Shown: positions 1-12,006 of the stretch, piece after piece
How the letters are laid out: each line of letters starts with the position of its first letter
Position numbering within the stretch: the first letter of the stretch is position 1
Origin: Bacteroidales bacterium
GTDB taxonomy: Bacteria; Bacteroidota; Bacteroidia; Bacteroidales; PXBB01
DNA: 64,000 nt
Assembly: GCA_028698995.1 (NCBI GenBank)
Contig: JAQVVM010000001.1
Coordinates: forward strand, 140,614 to 204,613
Direction: 5' to 3'
Made by a program: the position numbers and the translations under genes
Notes under the pieces: model-generated
Seen by the model: the letters and a program-made list of their open reading frames with translations, nothing else
What the model was told of the DNA's origin: nothing
Database searches by the model: none

Positions 1-106
1 AGCATTCTCAGAATACTAAGCCAGATGTCATTACCTAAACTAAATATGTGATAATTTAATATCACATGATATTCGATTTTGAATTCCTGACATAAAATAA
101 ATATTC

Positions 107-135
107 TTGAAGTTGACACTTTTTTATTAACTTTG
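107..135 (+). promoter_or_regulatory. Putative Bacteroidota-type promoter of the glycosyltransferase pair
   Basis: TTG at 107-109, an 18-nt spacer and TAACTTTG at 128-135 fit the phylum consensus (TTG, about 19 nt, TAnnTTTG). Transcription would begin at about 139-142, practically on the ATG at 141, so the mRNA may be leaderless. The rest of 1-140 shows no gene. Confidence 0.4.
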
Positions 136-140
136 AATTT

Positions 141-1412
141 ATGTCGGTAAAGATTTTACATATCATATCCTATGATTGGGGAGGTGCAGCAAAAGCGGCT
201 ATCAGACTGCATGAAGGCCTTATTCAATCTGATGTTGAGTCTTCAATTTTACTAAAATGGCAATCCCAGAAAAGTATTAGAAACTCTTATGAATTTAAAC
301 TTCAACCAGAGAAATATTCTTTAAGAAGAAAGCTAAAGAATAAAATTAAACAATATAAAAACTTATTGTTTCCCCAAAAACAGGAAATTGATTATCTCAG
401 AAATGCACCTGAAGGATATCATTTATTTACTATCCCCAATTCAAAGTTTGATATTGCCAAACATCCATTGATTTCAAAAGTTGACATTGTGCATCTACAT
501 TGGGTGTCCGAATTTATAGATTATTCAACATTTTTCAAAAAAGTTGATAAACCGGTTGTTTGGACAATGCACGACATGAATCCATTTACAGGAGGTTGCC
601 ATCATTCATTGGAATGTAACAAATATAAAGATGATTGCAAAAATTGTATCCAATTACATGGTACTATTAATCCCGATATTGCTTATGATATCCAAAATTT
701 GAAGTATGATGCCTTAATACCATTTAATAAACTCTATTTAGTTACTCCTTCTCTTTGGTTATCAGAATGTTCTTTGCAAAGCAGAATCCTTAATAGATTC
801 CCCCACAAAGTAATTCCAAATGGTACAGATTCCGAAGTATTTAAAATTATGAATAAGACATTCTGCAGGGAACTTCTTGGCTTGCCCAAAGATAAAACCA
901 TTCTATTATTTGTTGCAGGAGATATAAATTGTAAACCCAAAGGTTATCACCTACTTAAGGCTGTTTTTGCTGAAGTCTGTAAAAACACAGATTATGCTCT
1001 TTGTGCAGTAGGACAATTTAATTCAAATGAAGAAAAATTAGATAATATTATTGAATTAGGTTATATTAATGATGATAGATTGATGAGCGTGGTATATGCA
1101 GCTGCAGATGTTTTTGTTACACCTTCACTTGCTGATAACCTCCCTAATACCATTGTTGAATCATTAATGTGTGGTACTCCTGTGATTGCCTTTCCGGTTG
1201 GCGGGATAAAACAAATGATTATAAATAATGTTAATGGAATATTATGTAAAGATATTGATGTTGAAAGTCTTAAGGATGCCATTCTATTTTTTCTTGAAAA
1301 TAGAAGTATTTTCGATAGTACAAAAATCTTCGAAAATGCCAAAAACACTTACGAAATCAAACACGTATTAAAACAATATAATGACCTTTATAAGAGTATT
1401 TTAGAAAAGTAA
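141..1412 (+). CDS. Glycosyltransferase family 4 (GT-B fold)
   Basis: A 423-residue GT4-type glycosyltransferase that probably adds a sugar from a nucleotide-sugar donor to a cell-surface polysaccharide or lipid-linked oligosaccharide on the cytoplasmic face of the inner membrane. The N-terminal half has the glycine-rich start (YDWGGAAKAAIRLHEGL) and the Bacteroidota GT4 signature WTMHDMNPFTGGCHHS, followed by a small Cys cluster (C-x5-C-x2-C). The C-terminal half has the donor-binding region: VAADVFVTPSLADNLPNT-type spacing, then ESLMCGTPVIAFPVGG. Its TAA stop overlaps the ATG of the next gene by one base, so the two are co-translated. The donor and acceptor cannot be told from sequence. It is probably the end of a larger polysaccharide cluster left of the window. 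Confidence 0.85.
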   Translation: MSVKILHIISYDWGGAAKAAIRLHEGLIQSDVESSILLKWQSQKSIRNSYEFKLQPEKYSLRRKLKNKIKQYKNLLFPQKQEIDYLRNAPEGYHLFTIPNSKFDIAKHPLISKVDIVHLHWVSEFIDYSTFFKKVDKPVVWTMHDMNPFTGGCHHSLECNKYKDDCKNCIQLHGTINPDIAYDIQNLKYDALIPFNKLYLVTPSLWLSECSLQSRILNRFPHKVIPNGTDSEVFKIMNKTFCRELLGLPKDKTILLFVAGDINCKPKGYHLLKAVFAEVCKNTDYALCAVGQFNSNEEKLDNIIELGYINDDRLMSVVYAAADVFVTPSLADNLPNTIVESLMCGTPVIAFPVGGIKQMIINNVNGILCKDIDVESLKDAILFFLENRSIFDSTKIFENAKNTYEIKHVLKQYNDLYKSILEK

Positions 1413-2419
1413 TGAATAAAAGAAGTGTTCAGAAAGCTGTTTTATCCGTTGTTTTAGGGAGTTATAATAGAAAGAATTTCCTGAAACTTACAATTGCAGG
1501 AATTAGAGATGAGCTAAAAAGACTTTCTGTTAAATCAGAAATTATTGTTGTTGATGGTGGCTCAACTGATGGCACACTAAAATGGCTTTTGAAACAGAAG
1601 GATATAATTTGTATCATTCAACACAACAGAGGAGAGTGGCAAGGAAAAGCTATTGAGAGAAGAAGCTGGGGATATTTTATGAATATGGCTTTTAAAGCAG
1701 CAGAAGGGAAGTACATTTGTATGGTAAGCGACGACTGCCTTATCGTTCCGGGTGCCATTATTAATGCCTATAATCTTTTTGAAAATAAATTAAACGGTGG
1801 TGAAAAACTTGGAGGTCTTGCTTTCTATTTCAGGGATCTACCTCACGATACAACTTTTCATGTCAACAAAACCATTGATAACACAATGATGATAAATCAT
1901 GGGCTATTTTTGAAAGAAGCACTTGAGGTTGTTCATTATATTAATGAGGCAGACTACATGTTTTATCATGCTGATGATGATTTGGCTCTTAAAATTAAAC
2001 AAGCGGGATATTTAATTCTTGATTCAAAAAATTCATATGTTGAACATTTTCTTCACGCAAATATTGTTTTGAGGCAAAATGTGTATGAAACCGAGAGAAG
2101 TGATTATGCTTTTTTGATTGAAAATTGGATGCCTATTTTTCAAATAAACGACAAGAACAAAATTCATTCAAGAATTGATATAGAATACAATTATAAGCAC
2201 CCTTCTCTGAACAAGTTTTATCTTTTATATCAGAATGATTTGAAAAGAATAAAATATCGACATTATAAATATTGGCTTAACCAAAAGCTAAAAAATTTTT
2301 TTACCGAATTATTTTATATCTCAAAATATTTAGGAGAATCTCTTTTTTTATTGTTTACCAATCCTAAAAAGCTTTCAGAGAAACTAAATAAATCAAAAAT
2401 TAAATATTTCAGTAAATAA
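1412..2419 (+). CDS. Glycosyltransferase family 2 (GT-A fold)
   Basis: A 335-residue inverting GT2 enzyme. The fold starts with SVVLGSYNRKNFL. The nucleotide-binding strand is EIIVVDGGSTDGT, and the metal-binding acidic motif is CMVSDDC. A later HADDDLALKIKQAGY stretch matches the acceptor-side ED/DD region. There is no clear transmembrane segment, so it is probably cytosolic or peripheral. The start ATG overlaps the stop of the GT4 gene (TAATG), making this the second step of a two-gene unit that a hairpin at 2422-2444 closes. Substrate unknown. Confidence 0.85.
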   Translation: MNKRSVQKAVLSVVLGSYNRKNFLKLTIAGIRDELKRLSVKSEIIVVDGGSTDGTLKWLLKQKDIICIIQHNRGEWQGKAIERRSWGYFMNMAFKAAEGKYICMVSDDCLIVPGAIINAYNLFENKLNGGEKLGGLAFYFRDLPHDTTFHVNKTIDNTMMINHGLFLKEALEVVHYINEADYMFYHADDDLALKIKQAGYLILDSKNSYVEHFLHANIVLRQNVYETERSDYAFLIENWMPIFQINDKNKIHSRIDIEYNYKHPSLNKFYLLYQNDLKRIKYRHYKYWLNQKLKNFFTELFYISKYLGESLFLLFTNPKKLSEKLNKSKIKYFSK

Positions 2420-2421
2420 AA

Positions 2422-2450
2422 AGGCTGTCCTTTTGAGACAGCCTCTAAAA
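2422..2450. terminator. Bidirectional terminator between the GT operon and the rpoBC operon
   Basis: The stem AGGCTGTC / GACAGCCT (2422-2429 with 2437-2444) has a 7-nt loop. On the minus strand the hairpin is followed by TTTTTA, a good intrinsic terminator for DUF3467/rpoC transcripts. On the plus strand the following T-tract is weaker. Confidence 0.7.
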
Positions 2451-2468
2451 TTTACTTGTAAATTTTTG

Positions 2469-2786
2469 TTAAGCCTGACCTGTAGGCCCACCCAAATTAA
2501 TAGGCATACCGCCAACACTTTCTCCTTCTTTGATGGTGCCATGTAAGGATTCATACTTGCTGATATTATCTTTTAGTGCAGCAAGAAGTCTTTTGGCATG
2601 TTGTGGAGTCAATACTATTCTAGATTTGACTTTGGCTTTAGGAACACCGGGCATAACACGAATAAAATCTATTATAAATTCAGCATTAGAATGTGTAATA
2701 ACTGCTAAATTCGAATATATACCTTCAGCAACATCGTCTGAAAGCTCAATGTTAATTTGATTTGGATTATTTTTTTCGATTTCCAT
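2469..2786 (-). CDS. DUF3467 family protein (last gene of the rpoBC operon)
   Basis: A 105-residue protein of the DUF3467 family, recognisable from IELSDDVAEGIYSNLA, the middle segment NAEFIIDFIRVMPG and VLTPQHAKRLLAALKDNI. The function of the family is not established. It begins 10 bp after rpoC ends, so it is almost certainly co-transcribed with the RNA polymerase genes, a placement that recurs in Bacteroidota. It has no signal peptide or membrane segment. The C-terminal 15 residues are Gly/Pro-rich and probably disordered. A role linked to transcription is inference from position only. Confidence 0.85.
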   Translation of the reverse strand: MEIEKNNPNQINIELSDDVAEGIYSNLAVITHSNAEFIIDFIRVMPGVPKAKVKSRIVLTPQHAKRLLAALKDNISKYESLHGTIKEGESVGGMPINLGGPTGQA

Positions 2787-2796
2787 TATAATAATT

Positions 2797-5700
2797 TTAT
2801 GTTAACAGTTTTGATGCCTTAAGTTTTTCGAACTCTTCCAGAGAAGCAACCTGAATATTTTCATATTCTCTCAAGCCTGTTCCTGCTGGAATAAGATGCC
2901 CAACAATAACGTTCTCTTTCAGACCATTGAGGGTATCTGCTTTTGCATTCACAGCTGCTTCAGTAAGAACTTTTGTTGTTTCCTGGAATGAAGCTGCAGA
3001 TATGAAACTTTTTGTCTGAAGAGAAGCCCTGGTTATTCCTTGTAGAATCTGATTAGCTGTTGCTGGTTTTGCATCTCGTGCTTCAACTAAAACTTTATCT
3101 TGTCGTTTCAACATAGAATTCTCTTCTCTTAGCTTTCTGATAGTAACTGGTTGACCTAATTTTAAAGTTGTTGAATCACCTGCATTTGTAACTATCTTTT
3201 TGTCAAATAATGAGTCATTTTCCACCTGAAAATCAAATTTGTTTACCAATTCTCCTTCAAGGAAAGAGGTATCGCCCTGATCAATAATTTGCACTTTGCG
3301 CATCATCTGACGGACAATAACTTCAAAATGTTTATTATTGATTTTTACACCCTGCATTCGGTAAACTTCCTGAACTTCGTTAACGATATATTCCTGTACC
3401 TTTGTTGGACCGCTGATTGCAAGAATATCAGAGGGCGTAATAGCTCCTTCAGAAAGTGGCATTCCAGCTTTTATAAAATCGTTTTCTTGTACGAGAATTT
3501 GTCTTGAAACAGGAATCAGATATTTCTTTTCTTCGTCAAGTTTTGAAGTGATAATGACCTCTCTGTTACCTCTTTTAATCTTCTTTCCAAAGGTTACAAT
3601 ACCATCAACTTCAGCAACTATTGCAGGATCTGAGGGATTTCTTGCTTCAAATAATTCAGTAACACGTGGTAAACCACCGGTAATATCACCAGTTTTTCCA
3701 ATAGCTCTTGGAATTTTTACAATCTTTTCACCGGCTTTAATTTTTGTGTTGTTTTCTTTTAAGATGTGAGAGCCAACAGGAATATCATAAACTCTGATCG
3801 GTTCACCGTTTTTATCAACAACTTTAATGATTGGTGTTCTTGTTTTATCCTTAGTTTCAATGATGATTTTTTCTGCATAGCCGGTTGCATCATCCGATTC
3901 TGTTTTATAGGTTATACCTTCAATGATATTTTCATATTCAATTTTACCGGGAAATTCAGAAATAATAACGGCAATAAAAGGATCCCATTCACAAATAACT
4001 GTTCCTTTGCTAATAGCGGTGTTATTCTTAAAAAACAGATTTGCACCATAAGGAATGTTATTGGTCATTAATGTTATTTTGGTGTTTTTATCAATAATTC
4101 TCATTTCTGCTGAACGACCTATGACAACATCAAAAACATTCCCATTTTCATCTGTAGTTTCTACAGATTTTAATTCATCAATCATGAGGATACCATCATA
4201 TTTTGCTTCAACACGGGATGCTGTTGCAATGTTTGATGCAATACCCCCAACGTGGAATGTACGCAGAGTAAGCTGAGTACCGGGTTCTCCAATTGATTGT
4301 GCAGCAATTACACCAACTGCTTCTCCTCTTTGAACCATCTTACCCATTGAAAGATTTCTACCATAGCATTTGGCACAAACACCATTTGTTGATTCACAAG
4401 TAAGAACGGATCTTATTTCTATTGATTCAAGCGGAGATGCTTCAATAAGTTTTCCATGAGATTCATTAATCTCTTCACCGGCACTAATAATCAGATCTCC
4501 TGTTAAGGGATGATAAATGTCGAACAAAGTAACTCGTCCTAAAATGCGGTCATACAGTGATTCAACTATTTCTTCATTTTTCTTGAGTGCAGAGATTGTC
4601 AATCCCCTTAGTGTTCCACAGTCTTCTTCTGTAATGATAACATCTTGGGCAACATCTACAAGACGTCGGGTAAGATAACCAGCATCTGCAGTTTTAAGAG
4701 CAGTATCGGCAAGACCTTTACGAGCACCGTGTGTAGAAATAAAGTACTCAAGAATTGACAGCCCTTCTTTAAAGTTAGAAAGAATAGGGTTTTCAATGAT
4801 TTCACCACCTTGTGAAGCTGATTTCTGAGGTTTTGCCATCAAACCACGCATCCCTGACAACTGACGAATTTGTTCTTTTGAACCCCTTGCACCAGAATCA
4901 AGCATCATGAAGACAGGATTAAACCCATCCTGATCTTGTGAAATTTGTTTGATGAGTATATTGGTTAATTTAGAGTTGGCATGTGTCCAAACATCAATAA
5001 TCTGGTTATACCTTTCTGTATTTGTGATAAAACCACTGCCATAATTTAACATGATGCTGTCAACTTCTTCATCGGCATCTTTTATAATTTTTTCCTTTTC
5101 TTCAGGAATAAAAATATCAGATAATTTGAAAGATAAACAACCTTCGAATGCCATTCTGAAACCCAGACTTTTTATGTCATCAAGGAATTGAGCAGTAAGG
5201 GCAGTATTTGTTTTTTTCAAAACATCACCAATATAGTCACGAAGAGCTTTTTTGGTTAGAAGTTCATTAATAAAACCATAACCTTGGGGTACTACCTGAT
5301 TGAAAAGAACCCGCCCAACAGTCGTTTCTATCATTTTATTGATAATCTGACCGTTTTCATTAACATCAACTTTAACAAAAATATAAGCGTTAAGGTCAAC
5401 TTTCTTTTCATTGTAAGCAATAATAACTTCTTCGGGTGAATAAAATTTATAGCCTTCACCTAATACTTTTACCCTATCATTGCTTCTCCTGCCCTTTGTC
5501 ATGTAGTAAAGTCCTAAAACCATATCCTGTGAAGGTACAGTAATAGGGGCTCCGTTAGCAGGATTTAGGATGTTGTGAGAAGCAAGCATAAGTAATTGTG
5601 CTTCAAGAATTGCAGCATGACCTAATGGTAAATGTACGGCCATTTGGTCACCGTCAAAGTCAGCATTAAAAGCTGTACAAACAAGTGGGTGGAGTTGAAT

Positions 5701-7077
5701 GGCTTTTCCTTCAATAAGTTTTGGTTGAAATGCCTGAATACCAAGTCGGTGTAGGGTAGGGGCTCTGTTAAGTAAAACGGGGTGACCTTTAAGAACATTT
5801 TCTAAGATATCCCAGACAATAGGTTCTTTTTTGTCAACAATTTTCTTTGCAGATTTTACTGTTTTAACAATTCCTCTTTCAAGAAGTTTTCTGATAATAA
5901 ATGGTTTGTAGAGCTCTGATGCCATTTCTTTTGGCAAACCGCATTCGTGTAATTTTAATTCAGGTCCAACAACAATTACAGAACGGGCTGAATAGTCAAC
6001 CCTTTTTCCTAACAAATTTTGACGAAAGCGACCTTGTTTTCCTTTAAGACTATCACTTAATGATTTCAGAGGACGATTTGCTTCAGTTTTAACTGAATTA
6101 CTTTTTCTAGAATTATCAAAAAGTGAATCCACAGCTTCCTGTAACATTCTTTTTTCATTTCTGAGAATAACATCAGGAGCTTTGATTTCTATAAGCCTTT
6201 TCAAACGGTTGTTTCTGATAATAACTCTTCTGTAAAGCTCATTTAAGTCGGATGTGGCAAAACGACCTCCGTCCAAAGGAACAATTGGTCTTAATTCGGG
6301 TGGTATTACAGGAATAATCTTCTGCATCATCCACTCAGGACGGTTTTCCATCCTTTTTTGAGCTTCTTTAAATTCTGTTACAACTTTCAATCGTTTTAAC
6401 AACTCGGTTTTTCTTTGTTGAGATGTTTCATTGTCAGCTTTTGTTCGGAGTTCATAAGATAAGTCCTCAAGATTTATTTTTGATAAAATATCATAGAGTG
6501 CTTCTCCGCCCATTTTAGCAACAAATTTATCGGGGTCATCATCATCTAGAAGTTGATTTTCTTTTGGTAAAGTATCAATTATATTGAAGTATTCTTCTTC
6601 AGATAGAAACTCCATAAATGGCACTTCATCTCTTTTAATTCCAGGGTTTATTACAACGTATTTTTCATAGTATATAATAAGTTCAAGCTTTTTTGAAGGT
6701 AGTCCTAATATATAACCAATACGGTTTGGAATTGATTTGAAAAACCAGATGTGAGCAACAGGAACAACTAATTGAATATGTCCGGTTCTTTCTCTTCTGA
6801 CTTTTTTCTCAGTTACTTCAACGCCACATCTGTCGCAAACAATACCTTTATATCTTATCCTTTTATATTTACCGCAATGACATTCCCAATCCTTTACAGG
6901 ACCAAAAATTCTTTCGCAAAACAGACCATCTCTCTCAGGTTTATAAGTCCTGTAATTGATTGTTTCAGGTTTGAGAACTTCGCCTCTTGAATTTTTTAAT
7001 ATTTCTTCAGGAGAGGCTATACTTATTGTGATTGTTGAAAAGTTACTTTTTACAGGTGTTTCTTTTCTGTAAGCCAT
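2797..7077 (-). CDS. rpoC: DNA-directed RNA polymerase subunit beta'
   Basis: The 1426-residue largest RNA polymerase subunit, a full-length Bacteroidota form. The N-terminal zinc ribbon is C66-x-C68...C81-x2-C84. The catalytic magnesium loop [12 protein letters not shown] lies near residue 470. The second zinc site combines CGTLRG with [13 protein letters not shown] further on, ahead of the trigger-loop region ([13 protein letters not shown]). The start ATG at 7077 is 21 bp after rpoB ends, with no Shine-Dalgarno sequence, and DUF3467 follows 10 bp downstream. It works with RpoB, alpha, omega and sigma in the core enzyme. Confidence 0.98.
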   Translation of the reverse strand: MAYRKETPVKSNFSTITISIASPEEILKNSRGEVLKPETINYRTYKPERDGLFCERIFGPVKDWECHCGKYKRIRYKGIVCDRCGVEVTEKKVRRERTGHIQLVVPVAHIWFFKSIPNRIGYILGLPSKKLELIIYYEKYVVINPGIKRDEVPFMEFLSEEEYFNIIDTLPKENQLLDDDDPDKFVAKMGGEALYDILSKINLEDLSYELRTKADNETSQQRKTELLKRLKVVTEFKEAQKRMENRPEWMMQKIIPVIPPELRPIVPLDGGRFATSDLNELYRRVIIRNNRLKRLIEIKAPDVILRNEKRMLQEAVDSLFDNSRKSNSVKTEANRPLKSLSDSLKGKQGRFRQNLLGKRVDYSARSVIVVGPELKLHECGLPKEMASELYKPFIIRKLLERGIVKTVKSAKKIVDKKEPIVWDILENVLKGHPVLLNRAPTLHRLGIQAFQPKLIEGKAIQLHPLVCTAFNADFDGDQMAVHLPLGHAAILEAQLLMLASHNILNPANGAPITVPSQDMVLGLYYMTKGRRSNDRVKVLGEGYKFYSPEEVIIAYNEKKVDLNAYIFVKVDVNENGQIINKMIETTVGRVLFNQVVPQGYGFINELLTKKALRDYIGDVLKKTNTALTAQFLDDIKSLGFRMAFEGCLSFKLSDIFIPEEKEKIIKDADEEVDSIMLNYGSGFITNTERYNQIIDVWTHANSKLTNILIKQISQDQDGFNPVFMMLDSGARGSKEQIRQLSGMRGLMAKPQKSASQGGEIIENPILSNFKEGLSILEYFISTHGARKGLADTALKTADAGYLTRRLVDVAQDVIITEEDCGTLRGLTISALKKNEEIVESLYDRILGRVTLFDIYHPLTGDLIISAGEEINESHGKLIEASPLESIEIRSVLTCESTNGVCAKCYGRNLSMGKMVQRGEAVGVIAAQSIGEPGTQLTLRTFHVGGIASNIATASRVEAKYDGILMIDELKSVETTDENGNVFDVVIGRSAEMRIIDKNTKITLMTNNIPYGANLFFKNNTAISKGTVICEWDPFIAVIISEFPGKIEYENIIEGITYKTESDDATGYAEKIIIETKDKTRTPIIKVVDKNGEPIRVYDIPVGSHILKENNTKIKAGEKIVKIPRAIGKTGDITGGLPRVTELFEARNPSDPAIVAEVDGIVTFGKKIKRGNREVIITSKLDEEKKYLIPVSRQILVQENDFIKAGMPLSEGAITPSDILAISGPTKVQEYIVNEVQEVYRMQGVKINNKHFEVIVRQMMRKVQIIDQGDTSFLEGELVNKFDFQVENDSLFDKKIVTNAGDSTTLKLGQPVTIRKLREENSMLKRQDKVLVEARDAKPATANQILQGITRASLQTKSFISAASFQETTKVLTEAAVNAKADTLNGLKENVIVGHLIPAGTGLREYENIQVASLEEFEKLKASKLLT

Positions 7078-7098
7078 GTTATTTATTTTTAAATAAAA

Positions 7099-10000
7099 TT
7101 ATTCAAATGTAATATTAAGCCCTAAGCCTTTAAGTTCATGCACAAGTACATTAAAGGATTCTGGTAAATTTGGATCAGGCATTCTATTGCCTTTGACTAT
7201 TGATTCGTATGCTTTTGCTCTTCCAACAACATCGTCAGATTTCACAGTTAAGATTTCCTGTAAAATATTGGCTGCGCCAAATGCTTCAAGTGCCCAAACT
7301 TCCATCTCTCCAAAACGTTGACCACCAAACTGTGCTTTACCGCCAAGTGGTTGTTGTGTTATAAGTGAGTAAGGTCCTATAGAACGGGCATGCATTTTAT
7401 CTTCAACCATGTGGCCTAATTTCAAAACGTAGATAACACCAACGGTAGCTGGTTGCTTGAATTTTTCACCCGTTTCACCATCATATAAGTATATTTGGCC
7501 ATTTTCGGGCAGTTCAGCCTGATGTATGTATTCGTTAATCTGTTCAATTTTGGCACCATCAAAAATGGGTGTCCCAAAAGTAAGTCCAAGTTTAAGCCCA
7601 GCCCAACCAAGTACTGTTTCATAGATTTGCCCTACATTCATACGGGATGGTACACCTAGCGGATTAAGTACAATATCAACCGGTGAGCCGTCTTCTAAGA
7701 AAGGCATATCTTCTTCTCTTACAATTCTTGCTAAAATACCTTTGTTACCATGTCGCCCAGCCATTTTATCTCCAACAGTAAGTTTTCGTTTTTTTGCTAC
7801 AAAAACTTTAGCCAGTTGAACTATACCGCTTGGTAAATCATCACCAATTGTTGCTGTAAACTTTTTCCTGTTATAAACACCCAAAATATCTTTTCGTTTG
7901 ATGTTATAATTATGGATAAGTTGTTTTATTTGATCGTTCCTTTTCTTATCAGTAGTCCATTTGTTGGGATTAATTGAGGAATAATCAACCGCATTAAGAA
8001 TCTTTTGTGTGAATTTTGTTCCCTTTGGAATGATAAGCTCCTTATAATTATTATTGATTCCCTGAGATACTTTTCCGCTGACAAGAACAATAAGTTTATC
8101 AATTAATTTTGACTTAAGTTCTTCAGTTCTTTTTTCGAACTCACGTGTTAACTCCTCAATAATAATTTTTTCTTTAGCTTTAGCCTTTTTATCTTTGAAA
8201 ACTTTTGAGAAAAGCTTTTTATCAATAACAATACCTTTAAGTGAAGGAGGTGCTTTTAAGGAAGCATCTTTAACATCACCTGCTTTATCACCGAATATCG
8301 CTCTTAAAAGTTTTTCCTCAGGTGTAGGATCTGTTTCTCCCTTAGGTGTAATTTTTCCTATAAGAATATCTCCTTCTTTTACTTCTGCACCTATTCTAAT
8401 AAGACCATTCTCGTCAAGATCTTTGGTAGCTTCTGCACTAACATTTGGAATATCATTAGTTAGCTCTTCCATACCTCTTTTGGTATCCCTTACTTCGAGG
8501 TTATACTCATCTATATGTAAGGAGGTAAAATAATCTTCTCTTACAATTTTTTCGGATAATACGATGGCATCTTCAAAATTGTAACCTTTCCATGGCATAA
8601 AAGCAACTTTAAGGTTACGACCGAGTGCAAGTTCTCCATTACGGGTTGCATAACCTTCACAAAGTACCTGTCCTTTTATCACTTTTTCACCTTTTCGAAC
8701 AATAGGTTTCAGGTTTACTGTAGTATTTTGATTGGTTTTAGTAAATTTTGTAAGTTTATAAGTTACAATATCCTCATCAAAGCTTACCAATCTTTCTTCT
8801 TCTGTCCTGTTGTATTTAATAACAATCTGAAAAGCATCCACATATTCAACAACACCATTTCCTTCTGCGTTAATAAGAACACGTGAAAATTTTGCAACAT
8901 CTTTTTCCAGTCCTGTGCCCACGATTGGAGCTTCCGGCCAAAGCAGAGGTACTGCTTGACGCATCATATTAGATCCCATCAATGCTCTGTTGGCATCATT
9001 GTGTTCGAGGAAAGGAATAAGTGATGCAGCAATAGATGCAATCTGATTGGGTGCAACGTCCATTAAGTGAACCTGATCTTTTTCAATTATTGGATAGTCA
9101 GCAAGATACCTTGCTTTTACTTTATCATTAACAAATGTACCATCAGAATCAAGGAATTCATTTGCTTGAGCAATGATTTTTTTCTCTTCTTCTTCTGCAC
9201 TCAGGTAAATAGGCTCATCAGCTAAATTTACTTTCCCATTATCAACTTTTCGGTACGGAGTTTCAATAAATCCAAGTCTGTTTATTTTTGCATAAACACA
9301 CAAAGATGAAATTAAACCGATGTTAGGTCCCTCTGGAGTTTCTATTGTGCATAAGCGTCCATAATGCGTGTAGTGTACGTCACGGACTTCGAATCCTGCT
9401 CTTTCTCTTGATAAACCTCCCGGTCCTAAAGCTGAAACCCTTCTCTTGTGAGTTAATTCAGCAAGAGGATTGGTTTGATCCATAAACTGAGAAAGTTGAT
9501 TTGTTGCAAAAAATGAATTAATTACTGAGGACAGTGTTTTTGCATTAATAAGGTCAATGGGTGTAAACACTTCATTGTCTCTTACATTCATTCTTTCTCT
9601 GATTGTTCTGGCCATTCGTGCAAGACCAACTCCAAATTGAGCATATAATTGCTCACCTACAGTACGTATTCTTCTGTTACTCAAGTGGTCAATATCATCA
9701 AGCTCTGCCTTTTCATTAGAGACTTCAATGATGTGTTTGATAATTGAAATTATATCTTCTTTAGTTAAAACTCTTGTTTCAACAGGGATATCCAGCTTCA
9801 ACTTTTTATTGATTCTGTATCTTCCAACTTCTCCAAGGTCATATCGTTTATCTGAAAAGAATAATTTATCAATAATTCCTCGTGCAGTCTCTTCATCAGG
9901 AGGATCTGCATTTCTTAATTGTCGGTAAATATATTCTACAGCTTCTTTCTCTGAGTTTGCAGGGTCTTTTTGAAGTGTATTGTAAATTAACGAATAATCT

Positions 10001-10914
10001 TTTCTTTCTTCTCCTTCAACTGTTTCTTTATGAATAAGAATTGTTTTTACACCACTGTCAACAATTAAATCAATATGTTCTTTTTCAATAATGGTTTCTC
10101 TGTCAATAACAACTTCAGTTCTTTCTATAGAAACAACTTCTCCCGTATCTTCGTCAACAAAGTCTTCAATCCATGTTCTGACAACGCGTGCGGCTAATTT
10201 CTTCCCAATAATGCTTTTTAAGCCTGTTTTAGAAACTTTTACTTCATCAGCTAAATCAAAAATTGTTAAAATATCTTTGTCTGTTTCAAAGCCGATAGCT
10301 CTTAAAAGAGTAGTTACAGGTAATTTCTTTTTTCTGTCAATATAAGCACAAAGGACATTATTAATATCTGTTGTAAATTCCATCCAAGAACCTTTAAAAG
10401 GAATAATCCTGGCAGAATATAAAAGAGTCCCGTTTGGATGTCGTGAAGACCCAAAAAATACACCAGGGGAGCGGTGTAACTGAGATACAATGACACGTTC
10501 TGAACCATTGATAACAAAAGTACCTTTATTAGTCATGTAGGGAATTGTTCCAAGATACACATCTTGTGTAATGGTTTCAAAATCTTCATGTTCAGGATCG
10601 GTGCAAAATAATTTCAATTTTGCTTTTAATGGTACCCCATAAGTAAGTCCTCTTTCAAGGCATTCTTCTATAGAATATCTGGGAGGGTCAATAAAATAAT
10701 CGATAAATTCGAGAACAAAATTGTTTCGGGCATCGGAAATTGGAAAGTTTTCACAAAAAACTTTGAAAAGTCCTTCATTTTGCCTTTTTTCAGGAATTGT
10801 TTCCAATTGGAAAAAACTCTGAAAGGAATCAACTTGAATCTCCAGAAAGTCGGGATATTCACATTTTGCTTTAGTAGCAAAACTAATTCTTTGGTTTTTA
10901 ATGATTTGAGTCAA
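7099..10914 (-). CDS. rpoB: DNA-directed RNA polymerase subunit beta
   Basis: The 1271-residue beta subunit. Typical segments are the rifampicin-pocket region ([20 protein letters not shown]), the [11 protein letters not shown] motif, [27 protein letters not shown] and the C-terminal [19 protein letters not shown]. The open frame begins with a TTG codon at 10914 (TTG ACT CAA); no in-frame ATG or GTG lies in the 40 nt upstream, and the encoded N-terminus [12 protein letters not shown] fits the family start, so a TTG start is the best call. It is separated from rplL by 110 bp that hold a 10-bp hairpin, a possible attenuation point as in other rplL-rpoB junctions. Confidence 0.97.
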   Translation of the reverse strand: MTQIIKNQRISFATKAKCEYPDFLEIQVDSFQSFFQLETIPEKRQNEGLFKVFCENFPISDARNNFVLEFIDYFIDPPRYSIEECLERGLTYGVPLKAKLKLFCTDPEHEDFETITQDVYLGTIPYMTNKGTFVINGSERVIVSQLHRSPGVFFGSSRHPNGTLLYSARIIPFKGSWMEFTTDINNVLCAYIDRKKKLPVTTLLRAIGFETDKDILTIFDLADEVKVSKTGLKSIIGKKLAARVVRTWIEDFVDEDTGEVVSIERTEVVIDRETIIEKEHIDLIVDSGVKTILIHKETVEGEERKDYSLIYNTLQKDPANSEKEAVEYIYRQLRNADPPDEETARGIIDKLFFSDKRYDLGEVGRYRINKKLKLDIPVETRVLTKEDIISIIKHIIEVSNEKAELDDIDHLSNRRIRTVGEQLYAQFGVGLARMARTIRERMNVRDNEVFTPIDLINAKTLSSVINSFFATNQLSQFMDQTNPLAELTHKRRVSALGPGGLSRERAGFEVRDVHYTHYGRLCTIETPEGPNIGLISSLCVYAKINRLGFIETPYRKVDNGKVNLADEPIYLSAEEEEKKIIAQANEFLDSDGTFVNDKVKARYLADYPIIEKDQVHLMDVAPNQIASIAASLIPFLEHNDANRALMGSNMMRQAVPLLWPEAPIVGTGLEKDVAKFSRVLINAEGNGVVEYVDAFQIVIKYNRTEEERLVSFDEDIVTYKLTKFTKTNQNTTVNLKPIVRKGEKVIKGQVLCEGYATRNGELALGRNLKVAFMPWKGYNFEDAIVLSEKIVREDYFTSLHIDEYNLEVRDTKRGMEELTNDIPNVSAEATKDLDENGLIRIGAEVKEGDILIGKITPKGETDPTPEEKLLRAIFGDKAGDVKDASLKAPPSLKGIVIDKKLFSKVFKDKKAKAKEKIIIEELTREFEKRTEELKSKLIDKLIVLVSGKVSQGINNNYKELIIPKGTKFTQKILNAVDYSSINPNKWTTDKKRNDQIKQLIHNYNIKRKDILGVYNRKKFTATIGDDLPSGIVQLAKVFVAKKRKLTVGDKMAGRHGNKGILARIVREEDMPFLEDGSPVDIVLNPLGVPSRMNVGQIYETVLGWAGLKLGLTFGTPIFDGAKIEQINEYIHQAELPENGQIYLYDGETGEKFKQPATVGVIYVLKLGHMVEDKMHARSIGPYSLITQQPLGGKAQFGGQRFGEMEVWALEAFGAANILQEILTVKSDDVVGRAKAYESIVKGNRMPDPNLPESFNVLVHELKGLGLNITFE

Positions 10915-10968
10915 GGTTGAAGGTTTTAAGTTAAAAGAAATAAATAATTTACTACCATAAATAGAAAT

Positions 10969-11001
10969 AAGTATTAGGCTTTTTTTTAAAACCTAATACT
11001 T
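10969..11001. terminator. Hairpin between rplL and rpoB (possible attenuator)
   Basis: A 10-bp perfect stem (10969-10978 with 10992-11001) closes a 13-nt A/T loop. On the minus strand it is followed only by a modest T-rich stretch, so partial termination that lowers rpoB relative to the ribosomal protein genes is more likely than full termination. That role is inference. Confidence 0.45.
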
Positions 11002-11024
11002 AATTTAATCAGAAGGCTGAATAT

Positions 11025-11405
11025 TTACTTAATTTCAACCTCGGCACCTGCTTCTTCCAATTGACTTTTTAATGCTTCAGCTTCATCTTTAGAAACACCT
11101 TCTTTGATAGCTTTAGGTGCAGCATCTACTAATTCTTTAGATTCTTTAAGACCTAAACTTGTTAATTCTTTAACCAATTTTACTACTGCCAATTTTGACT
11201 GACCAGCATGTTTAAGAATTACATTAAAAGATGTTTGTTCTTCAACTTTTACTTGATCATCTCCGGCACTTGGTCCTGCTGCTACTGCTACTGCTGCTGC
11301 TGCTGGTTCAATACCATACTCATTTTTTAGAATTTGAGCTAATTCGTTTACTTCTTTTACTGTTAGGTTAACTAACTGCTCTGCAAAAGCTTTTAAATCT
11401 GCCAT
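11025..11405 (-). CDS. rplL: 50S ribosomal protein L7/L12
   Basis: A 126-residue stalk protein that recruits translation GTPases to the large subunit. The N-terminal dimerisation helix (residues 1-33) is followed by an Ala/Gly-rich hinge ([18 protein letters not shown]) and the C-terminal factor-binding domain, with [21 protein letters not shown] and the closing [11 protein letters not shown]. It follows rplJ by 47 bp. An A/T spacer with a hairpin separates it from rpoB. There is no Shine-Dalgarno sequence. Confidence 0.98.
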   Translation of the reverse strand: MADLKAFAEQLVNLTVKEVNELAQILKNEYGIEPAAAAVAVAAGPSAGDDQVKVEEQTSFNVILKHAGQSKLAVVKLVKELTSLGLKESKELVDAAPKAIKEGVSKDEAEALKSQLEEAGAEVEIK

Positions 11406-11452
11406 TTTTATTTTGTTTTAGATAGTTTTTAAATTTGATTAATTACAATTTT

Positions 11453-11971
11453 TTATTCTTTTTCTGATAAAGTTTTTACAAGACCTGCAAGAATATGTTT
11501 ACCTGAACTAAGAGCTGATATAACATTGATAGCCGGAGATTTGAGGCTAAGAATAACATCTGCAATTAATTCATTTTTAGATTTGATATTAATAAGATAA
11601 TCTATCTTATCATCACCTAAAATAGCCATATCTTGAATGAATGCTGCTTTTAATTTTGGTTTATCAGAAGTTCTTCTGAATTCCTTTATAAGTTTGGCTG
11701 CTTCATTGGGTGAGTCAGAAATTAATAACGAAGTTGTTCCTTTTAATACGCCATATAATTCTTCGTAATTTTTTTCTGTTTTCTCCATTGCTTTGCGCAG
11801 TAAAGAATTTTTAACCATCAAAAGTGATATGTTTCTTTTAAAACACCTTCTTCTAAGGTCAGTTGTTTTCTCTGCATTGAGGTCTGAAATGTCAGCAATG
11901 TATAAATATTCACTTTTAGTCAGTCTTTCTGCTAAGGAATCAATTAATACTTTTTTTTCTTCTTTTTTCAT
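11453..11971 (-). CDS. rplJ: 50S ribosomal protein L10
   Basis: A 172-residue L10 protein, the base of the L12 stalk. The N-terminus KKVLIDSLAERLTKSEYLYIADISDLNAEKTTDLRRR is the rRNA- and L11-contacting domain, with KNSLLRKAME in the middle. The C-terminal helix (ALSSGKHILAGLVKTLSEKE) is where L12 dimers bind. Only 35 bp separate it from rplA, too little for the long autoregulatory rplJ leader known in enterobacteria. Confidence 0.97.
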   Translation of the reverse strand: MKKEEKKVLIDSLAERLTKSEYLYIADISDLNAEKTTDLRRRCFKRNISLLMVKNSLLRKAMEKTEKNYEELYGVLKGTTSLLISDSPNEAAKLIKEFRRTSDKPKLKAAFIQDMAILGDDKIDYLINIKSKNELIADVILSLKSPAINVISALSSGKHILAGLVKTLSEKE

Positions 11972-12006
11972 AATTATAACCTGCTATGAGTTTTTATTTT
12001 TTCTAA